DNA of 64,000 nucleotides from positions 62,001-126,000 of the forward strand of contig NZ_JAFBDW010000005.1 in NCBI RefSeq assembly GCF_016908415.1, in the 5' to 3' direction. The translations under genes were made by a program, and so were the position numbers. Every line of letters starts with the position of its first letter. Positions within the stretch are counted from its first letter, which is position 1. Positions 33,161 through 41,846 of this stretch are shown piece after piece. Source of the DNA: Caldicoprobacter guelmensis (GTDB lineage Bacteria; Bacillota; Clostridia; Caldicoprobacterales; Caldicoprobacteraceae). The notes under the pieces were generated by a model. That model was not told where the DNA came from and searched no databases. It saw nothing but the letters and a program-made list of their open reading frames with translations.

Positions 33161-36027
33161 GGTTTCAAAAGTTAAAGGCGCAGGCCTTTGGCTGCTTAAA
33201 AGATTGGGAAAGCCCGCCCCTCAAGCCGGGCCTTATACTGGTGTTTGGACGAAATGAATCGGGCAAAAGCACGCTTTTTAACCTTATAACCACGCTGTTT
33301 TACGGCTGGTATCCGGCAAACAGGGAGGCAAATCCCTATATTCCGTGGGGAGAGGCAGAGGCTGTCTGCGAAGGCGAGCTTCTCATAGAAGAAGGGGAAG
33401 TAGTTACCGTCAGCCGCAGGTTGAGGAATACTCCTATAGGAATGTTGATTCAGGCAGATAGGGTGATCGAGCTCAGAAACAGAACGCTGCCGTATGTAGA
33501 GGTCTTGCCGCGAGAGGTTTTTAGGGAAGTTTACGCTGTTGAACTAAACGATTTGAAATTTCCTCAGCAGAGGGCATGGGAGACTATGCAGCAGTTGCTG
33601 CTAGGTGGGCAGTTTGGCTCTTTCCTCAGACCGATAAGCCAAGTGGCCGAGGAGTTGGAAGAAGAGGCCAACCGCCTTTGGCGTCCTGACAGAAGGGGTA
33701 AGCCACGGGCTAGGGAAATAGGGGAACGGCTGAGGGAGCTCAGAACCTTACGTGAAGAGGCTAGAATAAGGGAAGAACGGCTGCGCCAGGCGCAGATGGA
33801 GCTGGCTGAGCGCCAGCGCATGCTGGAAGAGAACATAACCAAAAAATCTCGGCTGATAGCATATATAGATCGCTGCGAACGGCTAAATCCCGTGAGAAAG
33901 AAGCTCAAGAGGATACAGGAACTTAAGGAGATGTCGGCTTATGCGGCCAATTATGATGACCTGCCGGAGGACCCGGGCGGACGCTTAAAAAATATTGAAG
34001 CGCAGCTGGAGGAGTTGAGGTTTCAAAGGACCAGGCTGGAAGGGAAAAGGCTCCAGTTGGAAGGAGTGATACAGGCCTTTACTGAACGGGACCAGGTACT
34101 GCTGGGTCGTGCCGCGGAGATCAAGCTGCTTATCAAGTCGTATGACCGTATAAGGGCGGATCAGGAGGAGCTTAAGAATTTAGAGTTTGATATAAAGAGC
34201 AAGGGCGAACAGCTCAAACAGCATGCCTCTGAGGTGTTGGTAGGTGGTTGGAGGCCGGAGCTTGCAAAAGCGTTAGGCGCTGTTGATACGGCTGTATTGA
34301 AAGTAGCAATAGATTCATTCAGGCAGGCGCAGGAGCGTTATCAGGAACAGATAAACAGGGTTGAGGCTTTGAAGGTAAGCGCAAGGCAAAGACGAAGTGC
34401 CGGGTTTGTACCATGGTTTTCTGGAGCGTTTTCCATGTTGGGAATGCTGGGGTTCACACTGGCCAATGCGGTGGAAGCAAAATTTTTATCTGCACTTGTG
34501 ATGGTGACAGGGGTAATTTTGCTGCTGACATGGTGGCTTTTTGGCAGAAGGTCTATTGAACACCCTGAGCTTAAACTTGAGGAAAAGCGCCTTCAGCAGC
34601 TATATGAGGAAGTAGAAGAGGCGCGTGCTCGTATTAAGATGCTGCTAAGCGGTGTACCGGTTGTACCCCAGAGGCTTGAATCCCCCGATAGCACCCTGCT
34701 GCTAGATATAAGCAGATTAAAGGAGCTGTTACAAGATATAAAGGAGAGCTTGGGTAGAAAGGATGTAATCGTTGAGCGGATAATCCAGACAGAGCGCAGG
34801 GCATTGAAATTGCTTGGGGAATGTGGGCTGGATGAAAACTGGGTTGGTAACAACTTTGAATCGTTTTATGATAACCGGAACAATGACGGTCATTCCGGCG
34901 CCGGCGTTTTATCGAACAACCACGACAAGGGTTCTAGTGCAGGAGCTTTTACGGGCGTGTATAACGACGCAATGCACGGAGGGTACCGTGAGGTTATTAA
35001 CAGTGCAAGGCAGAGGGATGCGCTCGGAATGATAGACCTTCTTCAGGTCATGCTGCAGGAAGCCGAAAGGCGCTATCAGGATGCACAAAATGCAAAGGGA
35101 CAGCTGGAGGACTTGAAACTGGAATTATCCAAGGTCGATGGGACGATAGCACAGCTTGAAAGAGAGAAGAGTTACATACTGTTACGCTTAAATGAACTGC
35201 CTGGCAAGGATATAGATGCCAAGATTGAAGGGCTTATGAAGGCCAGGATACTGGCACGCCAGGCTGATAGTATACTGGAGGACTTAAGAAGGGATTATCC
35301 TGACTTAGAGGACATAGAGAGGGAGGTCATGGAACTCACTCAAAAAGATGAAGAGCGGGCATTTGACGATGATACGTTGGCGCGGGCGAAGGCTGAGCGG
35401 GACCAGATAGAACAGGAGCTCAATGTTCTTAATAATGAGATAGGTACATTGAAAAAGGAGATTGAGATTGCGATGGGGCAGGGGAATATGGATGAGATAG
35501 AAGGCGAGATTGCCCTGCTCGAAGCGGAACTCAAAAGAATAGCCCGGCAGAGAGATAGGCTCCTTCTTATGAGGAACGTGATACTGGAGGCTGAAAAGCG
35601 ATTTAGAGAGGAGCACCAGCCTGATGTTTTAAAGAAAGCTGGCAGGTATCTTTCGGCTATCACCGATGGAAGGTATACACATTTGTTTACAAAAGAGGGC
35701 CAGCAGGCTACCCTGCTTGTCAAATGCGTTGATATCGATGAGCTGATAGAGGTAAAAGAGGGATTTTTGAGCCGGGGCACTCTTGAGCAGGTATACCTTT
35801 CGCTACGCTTGGCTTTTATGGAACATTTAGATCCGGTAGGAAATTCCATGCCGGCCTTTCTCGACGAGGTATTTGTCAACTGGGATGGTTTCCGCCTGGA
35901 CAATGGTTTCGCCTTGTTAAAAGAGCTGGCAGAGAAGCGCCAGGTTTTTATCTTTACCTGTCACGATTGGTTAGTGGAAAGGTTGACAGATAAGCTGGAT
36001 GCTCAGGTAGTGGAACTGGGGATGTAA
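33157..36027 (+). CDS. Rad50/SMC-like ATPase with membrane-spanning coiled coil (YhaN family)
   Basis: A 956-residue protein. Walker A is FGRNESGKST near residue 33. Long coiled coils follow. Two hydrophobic helices lie at about 420-460 (MLGMLGFTLANAV, ALVMVTGVILLLTWWLF), a YhaN feature absent from SbcC. The signature motif FLSRGTLEQVYLSLRLA and Walker B AFLDEVFVNWD end the chain. It starts within the yhaO-like stop codon. Likely partner of the nuclease upstream in DNA repair at the membrane. Confidence 0.9.
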   Translation: MRFQKLKAQAFGCLKDWESPPLKPGLILVFGRNESGKSTLFNLITTLFYGWYPANREANPYIPWGEAEAVCEGELLIEEGEVVTVSRRLRNTPIGMLIQADRVIELRNRTLPYVEVLPREVFREVYAVELNDLKFPQQRAWETMQQLLLGGQFGSFLRPISQVAEELEEEANRLWRPDRRGKPRAREIGERLRELRTLREEARIREERLRQAQMELAERQRMLEENITKKSRLIAYIDRCERLNPVRKKLKRIQELKEMSAYAANYDDLPEDPGGRLKNIEAQLEELRFQRTRLEGKRLQLEGVIQAFTERDQVLLGRAAEIKLLIKSYDRIRADQEELKNLEFDIKSKGEQLKQHASEVLVGGWRPELAKALGAVDTAVLKVAIDSFRQAQERYQEQINRVEALKVSARQRRSAGFVPWFSGAFSMLGMLGFTLANAVEAKFLSALVMVTGVILLLTWWLFGRRSIEHPELKLEEKRLQQLYEEVEEARARIKMLLSGVPVVPQRLESPDSTLLLDISRLKELLQDIKESLGRKDVIVERIIQTERRALKLLGECGLDENWVGNNFESFYDNRNNDGHSGAGVLSNNHDKGSSAGAFTGVYNDAMHGGYREVINSARQRDALGMIDLLQVMLQEAERRYQDAQNAKGQLEDLKLELSKVDGTIAQLEREKSYILLRLNELPGKDIDAKIEGLMKARILARQADSILEDLRRDYPDLEDIEREVMELTQKDEERAFDDDTLARAKAERDQIEQELNVLNNEIGTLKKEIEIAMGQGNMDEIEGEIALLEAELKRIARQRDRLLLMRNVILEAEKRFREEHQPDVLKKAGRYLSAITDGRYTHLFTKEGQQATLLVKCVDIDELIEVKEGFLSRGTLEQVYLSLRLAFMEHLDPVGNSMPAFLDEVFVNWDGFRLDNGFALLKELAEKRQVFIFTCHDWLVERLTDKLDAQVVELGM

Positions 36028-36115
36028 GGGAGCAAGTAAGTGGGTGCCGTAAAGCGGTTTTACCTTGGGCTGTTAAACTTATAGATGCTTTGGTTCATCG
36101 GTTTTTTGTTATAAC

Positions 36116-36258
36116 TATAAATGAGCAAATTTTCTGGTAATTAATTACCATACTTGATTTATGGAGTGTGTCATCCCATCATTTTGTATTCTGGAAAGCT
36201 TTATATCTCTCAGAAATACCGAATGGAAATTTACTGGAAGCATTTTTGCTCATTTATA
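36116..36258 (+). repeat. 143-bp MITE-like element, copy 2
   Basis: Ends TATAAATGAGCAAA (36116-36129) and TTTGCTCATTTATA (36245-36258) are perfect inverted repeats of 14 bases. It is the better preserved of the two copies. It contains TTCTGG and ACTGGAAG sub-terminal blocks and TGTGTCATCCCATCATTTTG. A short frame crossing it is not kept in copy 1. Confidence 0.82.
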
Positions 36259-36486
36259 ATTATAAAAAAATCTGTAAGAATTCAGCCTGTTACGGGAAAC
36301 CGCTGTTTAAGGAGAAAGTTAGCGGGTATTATTTAAACAGTAATTGAAAAAAAGATGTTTTGGTAATCGAATAAGGGCGTCTTAAAAACGGATGTTTATG
36401 TAAGCAGTGTTTTAAAGAATGTCTAAGTGGTGTACGTGGTAGTATAATAAAAATTAAGTTTACATAAAATACAGGGGGTGTATCTT

Positions 36487-37017
36487 ATGGATTTTTTGCA
36501 GCTTGCAAAAAGCAGGTATTCATGCCGCAGCTACAAAAACGTGCCGGTGGAAAAGGAGAAGCTGGAAAAGATACTTGAAGCAGGCAGGGTAGCCCCTTCA
36601 GCTTGTAACCTGCAGCCTTTCTACTTTGTCGTGGTCACAGACGAGGAGCTTAAGGAAAAGGTGGCCGCGACTTATGGGGGGAAATGGCTTAAGGAAGCGC
36701 CGGTAATTGTTGTGGCCTGTGGTGACCACAGCAGGTCATGGAAGAGGAGCGACGGCAAGGACCATTGCGATATCGACGTGGCCATCGCGGTGGACCACAT
36801 GACGCTGGCGGCAGCCGAACTGGGGTTGGGCACATGCTGGATTTGTGCATTTAATGCTGCGAAGTGTCGCGAGGTTTTAAATCTTCCTGCCCACATTGAG
36901 CCGGTGGTTCTTTTGCCGATAGGCTATCCTGCCGATAAAGGGAATCCGGATAGGCATGGGTTGCAGCGCAAGAGCCTTGATGCCATAGTGTGCTGGAATG
37001 GTTTTAAGGGAGCCTGA
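36487..37017 (+). CDS. Nitroreductase family protein
   Basis: A 176-residue flavoprotein. AKSRYSCRSYKNVPVE and EAGRVAPSACNLQPFYFVVV bind FMN. AAAELGLGTCWICAFN and LLPIGYPADKG are the other family blocks. It reduces nitro compounds, quinones or other electrophiles with NAD(P)H. The physiological substrate is unknown. The ATG at 36487 follows ACAGGGGG. TATAAT at 36443 is a candidate -10. Confidence 0.88.
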   Translation: MDFLQLAKSRYSCRSYKNVPVEKEKLEKILEAGRVAPSACNLQPFYFVVVTDEELKEKVAATYGGKWLKEAPVIVVACGDHSRSWKRSDGKDHCDIDVAIAVDHMTLAAAELGLGTCWICAFNAAKCREVLNLPAHIEPVVLLPIGYPADKGNPDRHGLQRKSLDAIVCWNGFKGA

Positions 37018-37131
37018 TGGGAATAGGCCCCCATGTTTTTTCCACCCCTTGAAAACGGTAACATCAGATACCGAATTTTGCATCCATATGTCATACAATG
37101 GATATGTAAAATGGAATGAGGGGTGGATAAG

Positions 37132-37812
37132 ATGGCAAAGGCTGTGCAGGTCTTTTCTCAATGGGTGTTTGTGGTCTTATTTTTTATGCTCGTTGATTTG
37201 GGAAGGATTCATCTATGGATGGGCATATTTATTTTGAGTGTGATTTTGACGCCATTTTTAGGAAGGTTTTACTGCGGATGGCTGTGCCCAATAAACACTG
37301 TTATGAACATTGTGACGCGGATTAAGCAGAGGTTTCATATTAAGGATTTAGCTGTGCCTGAATCCCTGAGAAAGCCGGTTTACCGCTATTTGGTTCTTTT
37401 TACTTTTTTTCTCTTGTTTACATTTGTGATGGTAAGCGGAAAAAAGCTTCCTGTTTTGCCGGGATTGCTGACTGTGGGAGTGCTCCTCACCTTATTTTTC
37501 ACTGAAAAATTGTGGCACAGATATTTATGTCCGTATGGCACCATTTTGAGCATGATGGGTAAGTTGTCAAGAAGAGGCTATCAGGTCATTGAGCAGGCTT
37601 GCATATCCTGTGGTATATGCAGCAGGGTATGTCCGGCCGATGCTGTTAGGGAAACATCACCTTTATCCTCGGGGGGTGGCGATGAAACCAAGAATTTTTC
37701 AATAGGGGACAAGAATTTACACAAAAAAACATACGGCATAAATAAAAAAGAATGTCTTTTGTGTGGTATATGCGCTGATAGGTGTCCTAAAAACGCTATC
37801 GTATATCGATAA
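37132..37812 (+). CDS. Membrane 4Fe-4S protein (NapH/YccM-like)
   Basis: A 226-residue protein with about four membrane segments. CGWLCPINT and CPYGTIL are the cysteine motifs on membrane loops seen in NapH/RnfA-like ferredoxin proteins. A C-terminal soluble part has two 4Fe-4S motifs (CISCGICSRVCP, CLLCGICADRCP). It probably passes electrons between a membrane carrier and a soluble partner. The ATG at 37132 follows GAGGGGTGG. Confidence 0.82.
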   Translation: MAKAVQVFSQWVFVVLFFMLVDLGRIHLWMGIFILSVILTPFLGRFYCGWLCPINTVMNIVTRIKQRFHIKDLAVPESLRKPVYRYLVLFTFFLLFTFVMVSGKKLPVLPGLLTVGVLLTLFFTEKLWHRYLCPYGTILSMMGKLSRRGYQVIEQACISCGICSRVCPADAVRETSPLSSGGGDETKNFSIGDKNLHKKTYGINKKECLLCGICADRCPKNAIVYR

Positions 37813-37878
37813 ACTGCTACGTCTGGGTAGGTAGCATATAATATTGGGTAAGTGACATATAAGGAAGGAAGTGATTTT

Positions 37879-38202
37879 ATGATAGAGAAAAAATTTGTGT
37901 TTCAACAGGTGGATGATAAGGTTATAGAAAAGATAGTGGACGATGAGAATGTGAATATAAACCATATGATACTTAAAAAGGGTGATGCCCTGCCACAACA
38001 CTATTCCAATTCAAATGTGTATATGATTGTGGTAAGGGGGAACATCACGGTGCAGCTGGATGCTCAAGAACCACATGTTTATCCTGCCGGAACCATATTG
38101 AATATTCCTTATAACACTAAGATGAATGTGTACAACCAGCATGATGAGGTATTGGAATTCTTTGTGGTGAAAGCGCCCAGTCCAAGGTTTTATGGCAAGT
38201 GA
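37879..38202 (+). CDS. Small cupin-domain protein
   Basis: A 107-residue single cupin. GDALPQHYSNSNVYMIVVRG and PAGTILNIPYNT form the two conserved motifs, although the usual HxH is reduced to QHY, so metal binding is uncertain. The ATG at 37879 follows AAGGAAGGAAGTGA. Function is unknown; similar proteins are small sensors or isomerases. Confidence 0.78.
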   Translation: MIEKKFVFQQVDDKVIEKIVDDENVNINHMILKKGDALPQHYSNSNVYMIVVRGNITVQLDAQEPHVYPAGTILNIPYNTKMNVYNQHDEVLEFFVVKAPSPRFYGK

Positions 38203-38356
38203 TAGGAGAAATTTTGCTTGATGGGGGATTGGATTATCTTGACAAAAAGTTATCATTGTTGAGAAAAAACATTGTTCGACAATATTTTTAAACGGGCGAG
38301 AGGCGAGTTGGAACAAGAAAATATGTCAATAAATTATATTGAAGGGAGAGGAGTAT

Positions 38357-38545
38357 ATGAAAGCATTTGTGGATAAAGACGCATGCATAGGGTGCGGACT
38401 GTGTACAGACGTGTGCCCCGATGTCTTCAGCATGGGGAACGACGGATTTGCAGTGGCCATAGAGGGAGATATCCCCGATGATGCTGAAGGGTGCGCAAAG
38501 GATGCTCAGGAACAGTGCCCGACCGGAGCTATCAGATTGGAATAA
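38357..38545 (+). CDS. [4Fe-4S] ferredoxin
   Basis: A 62-residue ferredoxin with one cluster: CIGCGLCTDVCP plus a distal CPTGAI, and a second cysteine pair partly lost (EGCAKDAQEQC). The pattern matches the single-cluster ferredoxins of Thermotoga and Clostridia. It may serve as the electron carrier for Por and Hyd. The ATG at 38357 follows GAAGGGAGAGGAG. Confidence 0.92.
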   Translation: MKAFVDKDACIGCGLCTDVCPDVFSMGNDGFAVAIEGDIPDDAEGCAKDAQEQCPTGAIRLE

Positions 38546-38643
38546 AAAAGTACTTTTATCATTTTGACAAGAGTGTCAATTAATACCAATTTTTACAAGA
38601 GAAGTTAGCATGGTGTTTAATAATGGTCATAAGGCAGAGTAAC

Positions 38644-38684
38644 GGCTGTAGCGTGAGAAATTTTAGTTGCTACAGCCTTTTTTA
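38644..38684 (+). terminator. Rho-independent terminator before the cas operon
   Basis: GGCTGTAGC (38644-38652) pairs with GCTACAGCC (38669-38677), then T6. Confidence 0.9.
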
Positions 38685-38829
38685 TTGTGATTACCAACTT
38701 ATAATTGGGATTTTTTGCATACAAAGAAGGATTTTAAAAAGGCATGGAGAAATAATTTAATAAACCTGATTCCTGTTGATATATTTTGTGTGCATCATGT
38801 AAAGTTTAAAAATTCAATTAATATATAGT

Positions 38830-38863
38830 TTGACAAAAGATATACCTTTCACACTACGATAAT
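38830..38863 (+). promoter_or_regulatory. Candidate promoter of the cas operon
   Basis: TTGACA at 38830-38835. TACGAT at 38855-38860 lies 19 bases away, GATAAT at 38858-38863 22 bases. The spacing is not ideal, so this is tentative. cas6 starts about 55 bases later. Confidence 0.45.
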
Positions 38864-38916
38864 GACATATAGCTTTTGTGGACAAGATTAAGATATAAGC
38901 GAAGGGGCAGAGAGAA

Positions 38917-39672
38917 GTGAGGATAAAACTTACCTTTGATGCTGATCAAAAAGTAATTATACCCGTTCAGTACAACTACCTTGTACAGGCTATGATTTAC
39001 GGTAATATTTCACGCGAGCTTTCGGATTTCCTCCATGACCAGGGTTTTATAATAGACGGCAGGCAGTTTAAGCTGTTTACTTTTTCGCGACTCATAGGTC
39101 GTTTTAAGATGAAAGGCAGCAAAATAGAGTTTACACCTCCCGTAAATCTTATCGTGGCTTCGCCGGTTGAGAGGTTCTTGCGCGAGCTGGCAGAGGGCAT
39201 GCTGAGAAACGATAATCTCACTTTGTACGGGCAAAGGCTGATGCTGAGCAGCGTAGCGGTGTACAATGGTTATGAAGATGTGGACTTTGATGAAGAGGTA
39301 ACTATAAAGATGCTGTCGCCGGTTGTGGCTTACAGCACCGTTAAAAAAGGCAGCGGCTCGCGAACCGTCTATTTTTCGCCATGGGATGAGTGGTTTTCTG
39401 AACTTATCAGGATAAACCTTGAGCGGAAGTATCAGCTTATATACGGCCAAAAGCTGGAGGACAGCGATATAAGGATAGAGCCTCTAGGTCCCAAAGATGA
39501 CCGATACTGCAAGGTACTGCAGTACAAGGATACCGTGATAAAAGGGTGGAATGGCATATACAGGCTAAGGGGTGATAGAAGGCTCATCAAAGTGGCGTAT
39601 GAGGCAGGATTGGGCAGCAAGAATTCCCAGGGTTTTGGGTGTTTTGATGTTATAAAGGGGTTGAGAAAATAA
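38917..39672 (+). CDS. cas6: CRISPR RNA endoribonuclease Cas6
   Basis: A 251-residue protein. The two ferredoxin-like (RAMP) halves end in a Gly-rich loop, GLGSKNSQGFGCF, the Cas6 signature. It cuts the array transcript within each repeat, leaving an eight-base 5' tag ending GAAAC. It is first in the order cas6-cas8b-cas7-cas5-cas3-cas4-cas1-cas2, the type I-B arrangement. The GTG start follows GAAGGGGCAGAG. A 350-base gap containing copy C of the dispersed element separates it from cas8b. Confidence 0.93.
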   Translation: MRIKLTFDADQKVIIPVQYNYLVQAMIYGNISRELSDFLHDQGFIIDGRQFKLFTFSRLIGRFKMKGSKIEFTPPVNLIVASPVERFLRELAEGMLRNDNLTLYGQRLMLSSVAVYNGYEDVDFDEEVTIKMLSPVVAYSTVKKGSGSRTVYFSPWDEWFSELIRINLERKYQLIYGQKLEDSDIRIEPLGPKDDRYCKVLQYKDTVIKGWNGIYRLRGDRRLIKVAYEAGLGSKNSQGFGCFDVIKGLRK

Positions 39673-39858
39673 AAATTTTTGTGCAAATTTAACAAAGTTT
39701 ATGCCAAAAATTTTATAGGACAAAAATAGTGTCTGATTAGGTGGTATAATAAGAGTAAGGGGTCAGGGAAGGGGGATTATTTAGCAGCTAAAATTTAAAT
39801 TGTTGTTGTTTATAGGTAAAAACTATTTATAGGTGATTTGCCTATTTTGTCAAGAACG

Positions 39859-39990
39859 CTCTCGAAAAGTAATTGTGAAGCATACAGAGAGACCTGGAAA
39901 TTTAGATGGAAATGTTATAGGACATTGAGAGGTGAAACTGAAAAGCTAAACTTTGAAACATACATAAGTAAAGCTCTTAGACTTTAAGGG
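39859..39990 (+). repeat. Dispersed element, diverged copy C (leader of cas8b)
   Basis: CTCTCGAAAAGTA (from 39859) and AAAGCTCTTAGACTTTAAGGG (ending 39990) match the two ends of copy A. The interior has diverged but keeps a similar length (132 bases). The following GCGTAC and a purine-rich AAAAAGGGGGG site just before cas8b are also shared with copy A. It may give cas8b onward its own leader or promoter. Confidence 0.65.
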
Positions 39991-40022
39991 CGTACAATCA
40001 AACAAAAAGGGGGGAGTAAGTT

Positions 40023-41804
40023 GTGCTGGTAGCTGTCAAGGAGATAGGGCAGCTTAGGATCAAGCAAGAAAAACTGGATCCTTTAGAAGTGCTGGTAGAA
40101 GACCCTGATTCAAATGGCAGTTATAAAAAAGTGATAGCCATTGTTTTGGAGCAAAAATCAGATGGAGCATGGGATTTCAAAGAAGTAGGGCCTGAAGAGT
40201 ATGACAAATCAAAGGTTATGAGGTACCTATATAAAAGCGGTGCTGCCAATGGGGCAGATTTTACACCTACAGCGAGGGTAAGTGGTAAGCCTGGCGTGAC
40301 GTTTGATAACAAGATAATAGGCTGGTTTGATATTCTTGAAGAAAGAGATTTACCCATATCAAAAGAGGAAAGGGAGTTTTTGAATCAAATCAAAGAAGCG
40401 TTGAGTAAAAACGCCGATTATCTAAAAAACGAAATCATTCGAATAAGGGAAGAGACCCCAAATAAAATAGGTATAGTGGTAACGCTTAAGTTTAGGCAAA
40501 AGTCCGAAGAAAAGTATGTAGGTGATTTCCCCGTTTTTAAGCAACTGCTTTTATATCAGGTTGATGAGAAGAATCAAAGGTGTGCAGCCAAAAACAAAGT
40601 TTGTTCTATATGCGGTGAGAAAAAGGATTTGGTGATAGGGAACCTTGATACATATGCATTTTACACTCTAGATAAAATCGGCTATATAACTAGCGGTTTT
40701 AAAGAAAAAGACGCGTGGAAGAATTTCCCTGTGTGCAGGGAGTGTAAGTTTGCGCTGGACGAAGGTAAAAAGTATATCGAAAATCATTTGACTTTTAAGT
40801 TTTGTGGAATAAAATACAATCTCATCCCTAAATTTATCATGGGGGCTGAAATGATTCCTGAAGAAGTTCTTGATATATTTGCTAATACCTCTAAATTGGT
40901 TTCGCTTAAGCAGGAAGCTATAGACAGGATTACAACCGACGAAGACGATATTTTATACTATTTGAAAGACATTAAAGATGTTATAGCTCTTAACTTCCTC
41001 TTTATTAATAAAACGAATGCTGCTGAAAGGATCCTTTTATTGATAGAAGACGTATTCCCATCTCGCATCCGAAGAATATTCGATGCAAAATACAAAACCG
41101 ATGCAGTTTTTTCAAACACTTTTACATTTGGCTCCATAAGAAGTTTCTTTGCCAAATCCGATCCCAATAAGAGAGAGTATGACCTAGATGGATATTTCCT
41201 TGACATAGTGGACAGGGTGTTTAAGGGCAGGCCAGTTAGCTATCATTTCTTGCTGAAGTTCATCATGAAAAAAGTAAGGCATGAGTTTATAAATGACGGT
41301 TATTTTTATCAGGCCGTTAAAGATGGCTTGATGACAATATACTTCTTGCAGACGTTAGGATTAATAGAAATGGAGGAGGAGGTTATGGAAGAAAGGGTTT
41401 TTGACGGGCTATTTGCAAAATATGGACCGGCATTTGAGACACCTCTTAAAAGGGGCTTGTTTCTCATGGGAGCCCTTACTGAGCTGCTGCTGCGGAAGCA
41501 GTACAAAGAAAGAGGTGCAAAGCCGTTTATGAAAAACTTAAAGAGCTTGAAGATGAATGAGAGTGACTTTAAGGGACTCCTGCCTAAAATACAAAACAAG
41601 CTGGAAGAATACAATGCTTTTGATAAAGGAAAAAGGATTTTAGCAAGGGAAGCAGCTAATTATTTATTGTTAGCTCAAGACAAGTGGCAAATGCCGGTCG
41701 ATGAGCTCAACTTCTATTTTGCAGCGGGTATGAACATGGTGGATGAAGTGGCTAGAATAATTTATCCTGATGAAAAGCCTGAAGAAATTCAAATTCAAGA
41801 ATAA
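40023..41804 (+). CDS. cas8b: Type I-B Cascade large subunit Cas8b (TM1802/Csh1-like)
   Basis: A 593-residue protein. A zinc-finger-like pair CSICGEKKDL ... CREC at about 190-240 is found in Cas8b/Csh1/TM1802 proteins, and the size fits. In the Cascade complex it recognises the PAM and helps recruit Cas3. The GTG at 40023 follows AAAAAGGGGGGAG. It ends 27 bases before the cas7 start, so the two were once co-translated. Confidence 0.88.
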   Translation: MLVAVKEIGQLRIKQEKLDPLEVLVEDPDSNGSYKKVIAIVLEQKSDGAWDFKEVGPEEYDKSKVMRYLYKSGAANGADFTPTARVSGKPGVTFDNKIIGWFDILEERDLPISKEEREFLNQIKEALSKNADYLKNEIIRIREETPNKIGIVVTLKFRQKSEEKYVGDFPVFKQLLLYQVDEKNQRCAAKNKVCSICGEKKDLVIGNLDTYAFYTLDKIGYITSGFKEKDAWKNFPVCRECKFALDEGKKYIENHLTFKFCGIKYNLIPKFIMGAEMIPEEVLDIFANTSKLVSLKQEAIDRITTDEDDILYYLKDIKDVIALNFLFINKTNAAERILLLIEDVFPSRIRRIFDAKYKTDAVFSNTFTFGSIRSFFAKSDPNKREYDLDGYFLDIVDRVFKGRPVSYHFLLKFIMKKVRHEFINDGYFYQAVKDGLMTIYFLQTLGLIEMEEEVMEERVFDGLFAKYGPAFETPLKRGLFLMGALTELLLRKQYKERGAKPFMKNLKSLKMNESDFKGLLPKIQNKLEEYNAFDKGKRILAREAANYLLLAQDKWQMPVDELNFYFAAGMNMVDEVARIIYPDEKPEEIQIQE

Positions 41805-41846
41805 AACCATATGAATGAGGAGGTATGTAAGATGTCTACTATAAAA

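Noticed and set aside
36154..36336. 60-codon frame across MITE copy 2
   Set aside because: Not conserved in copy 1, and the sequence is explained by the repeat element.
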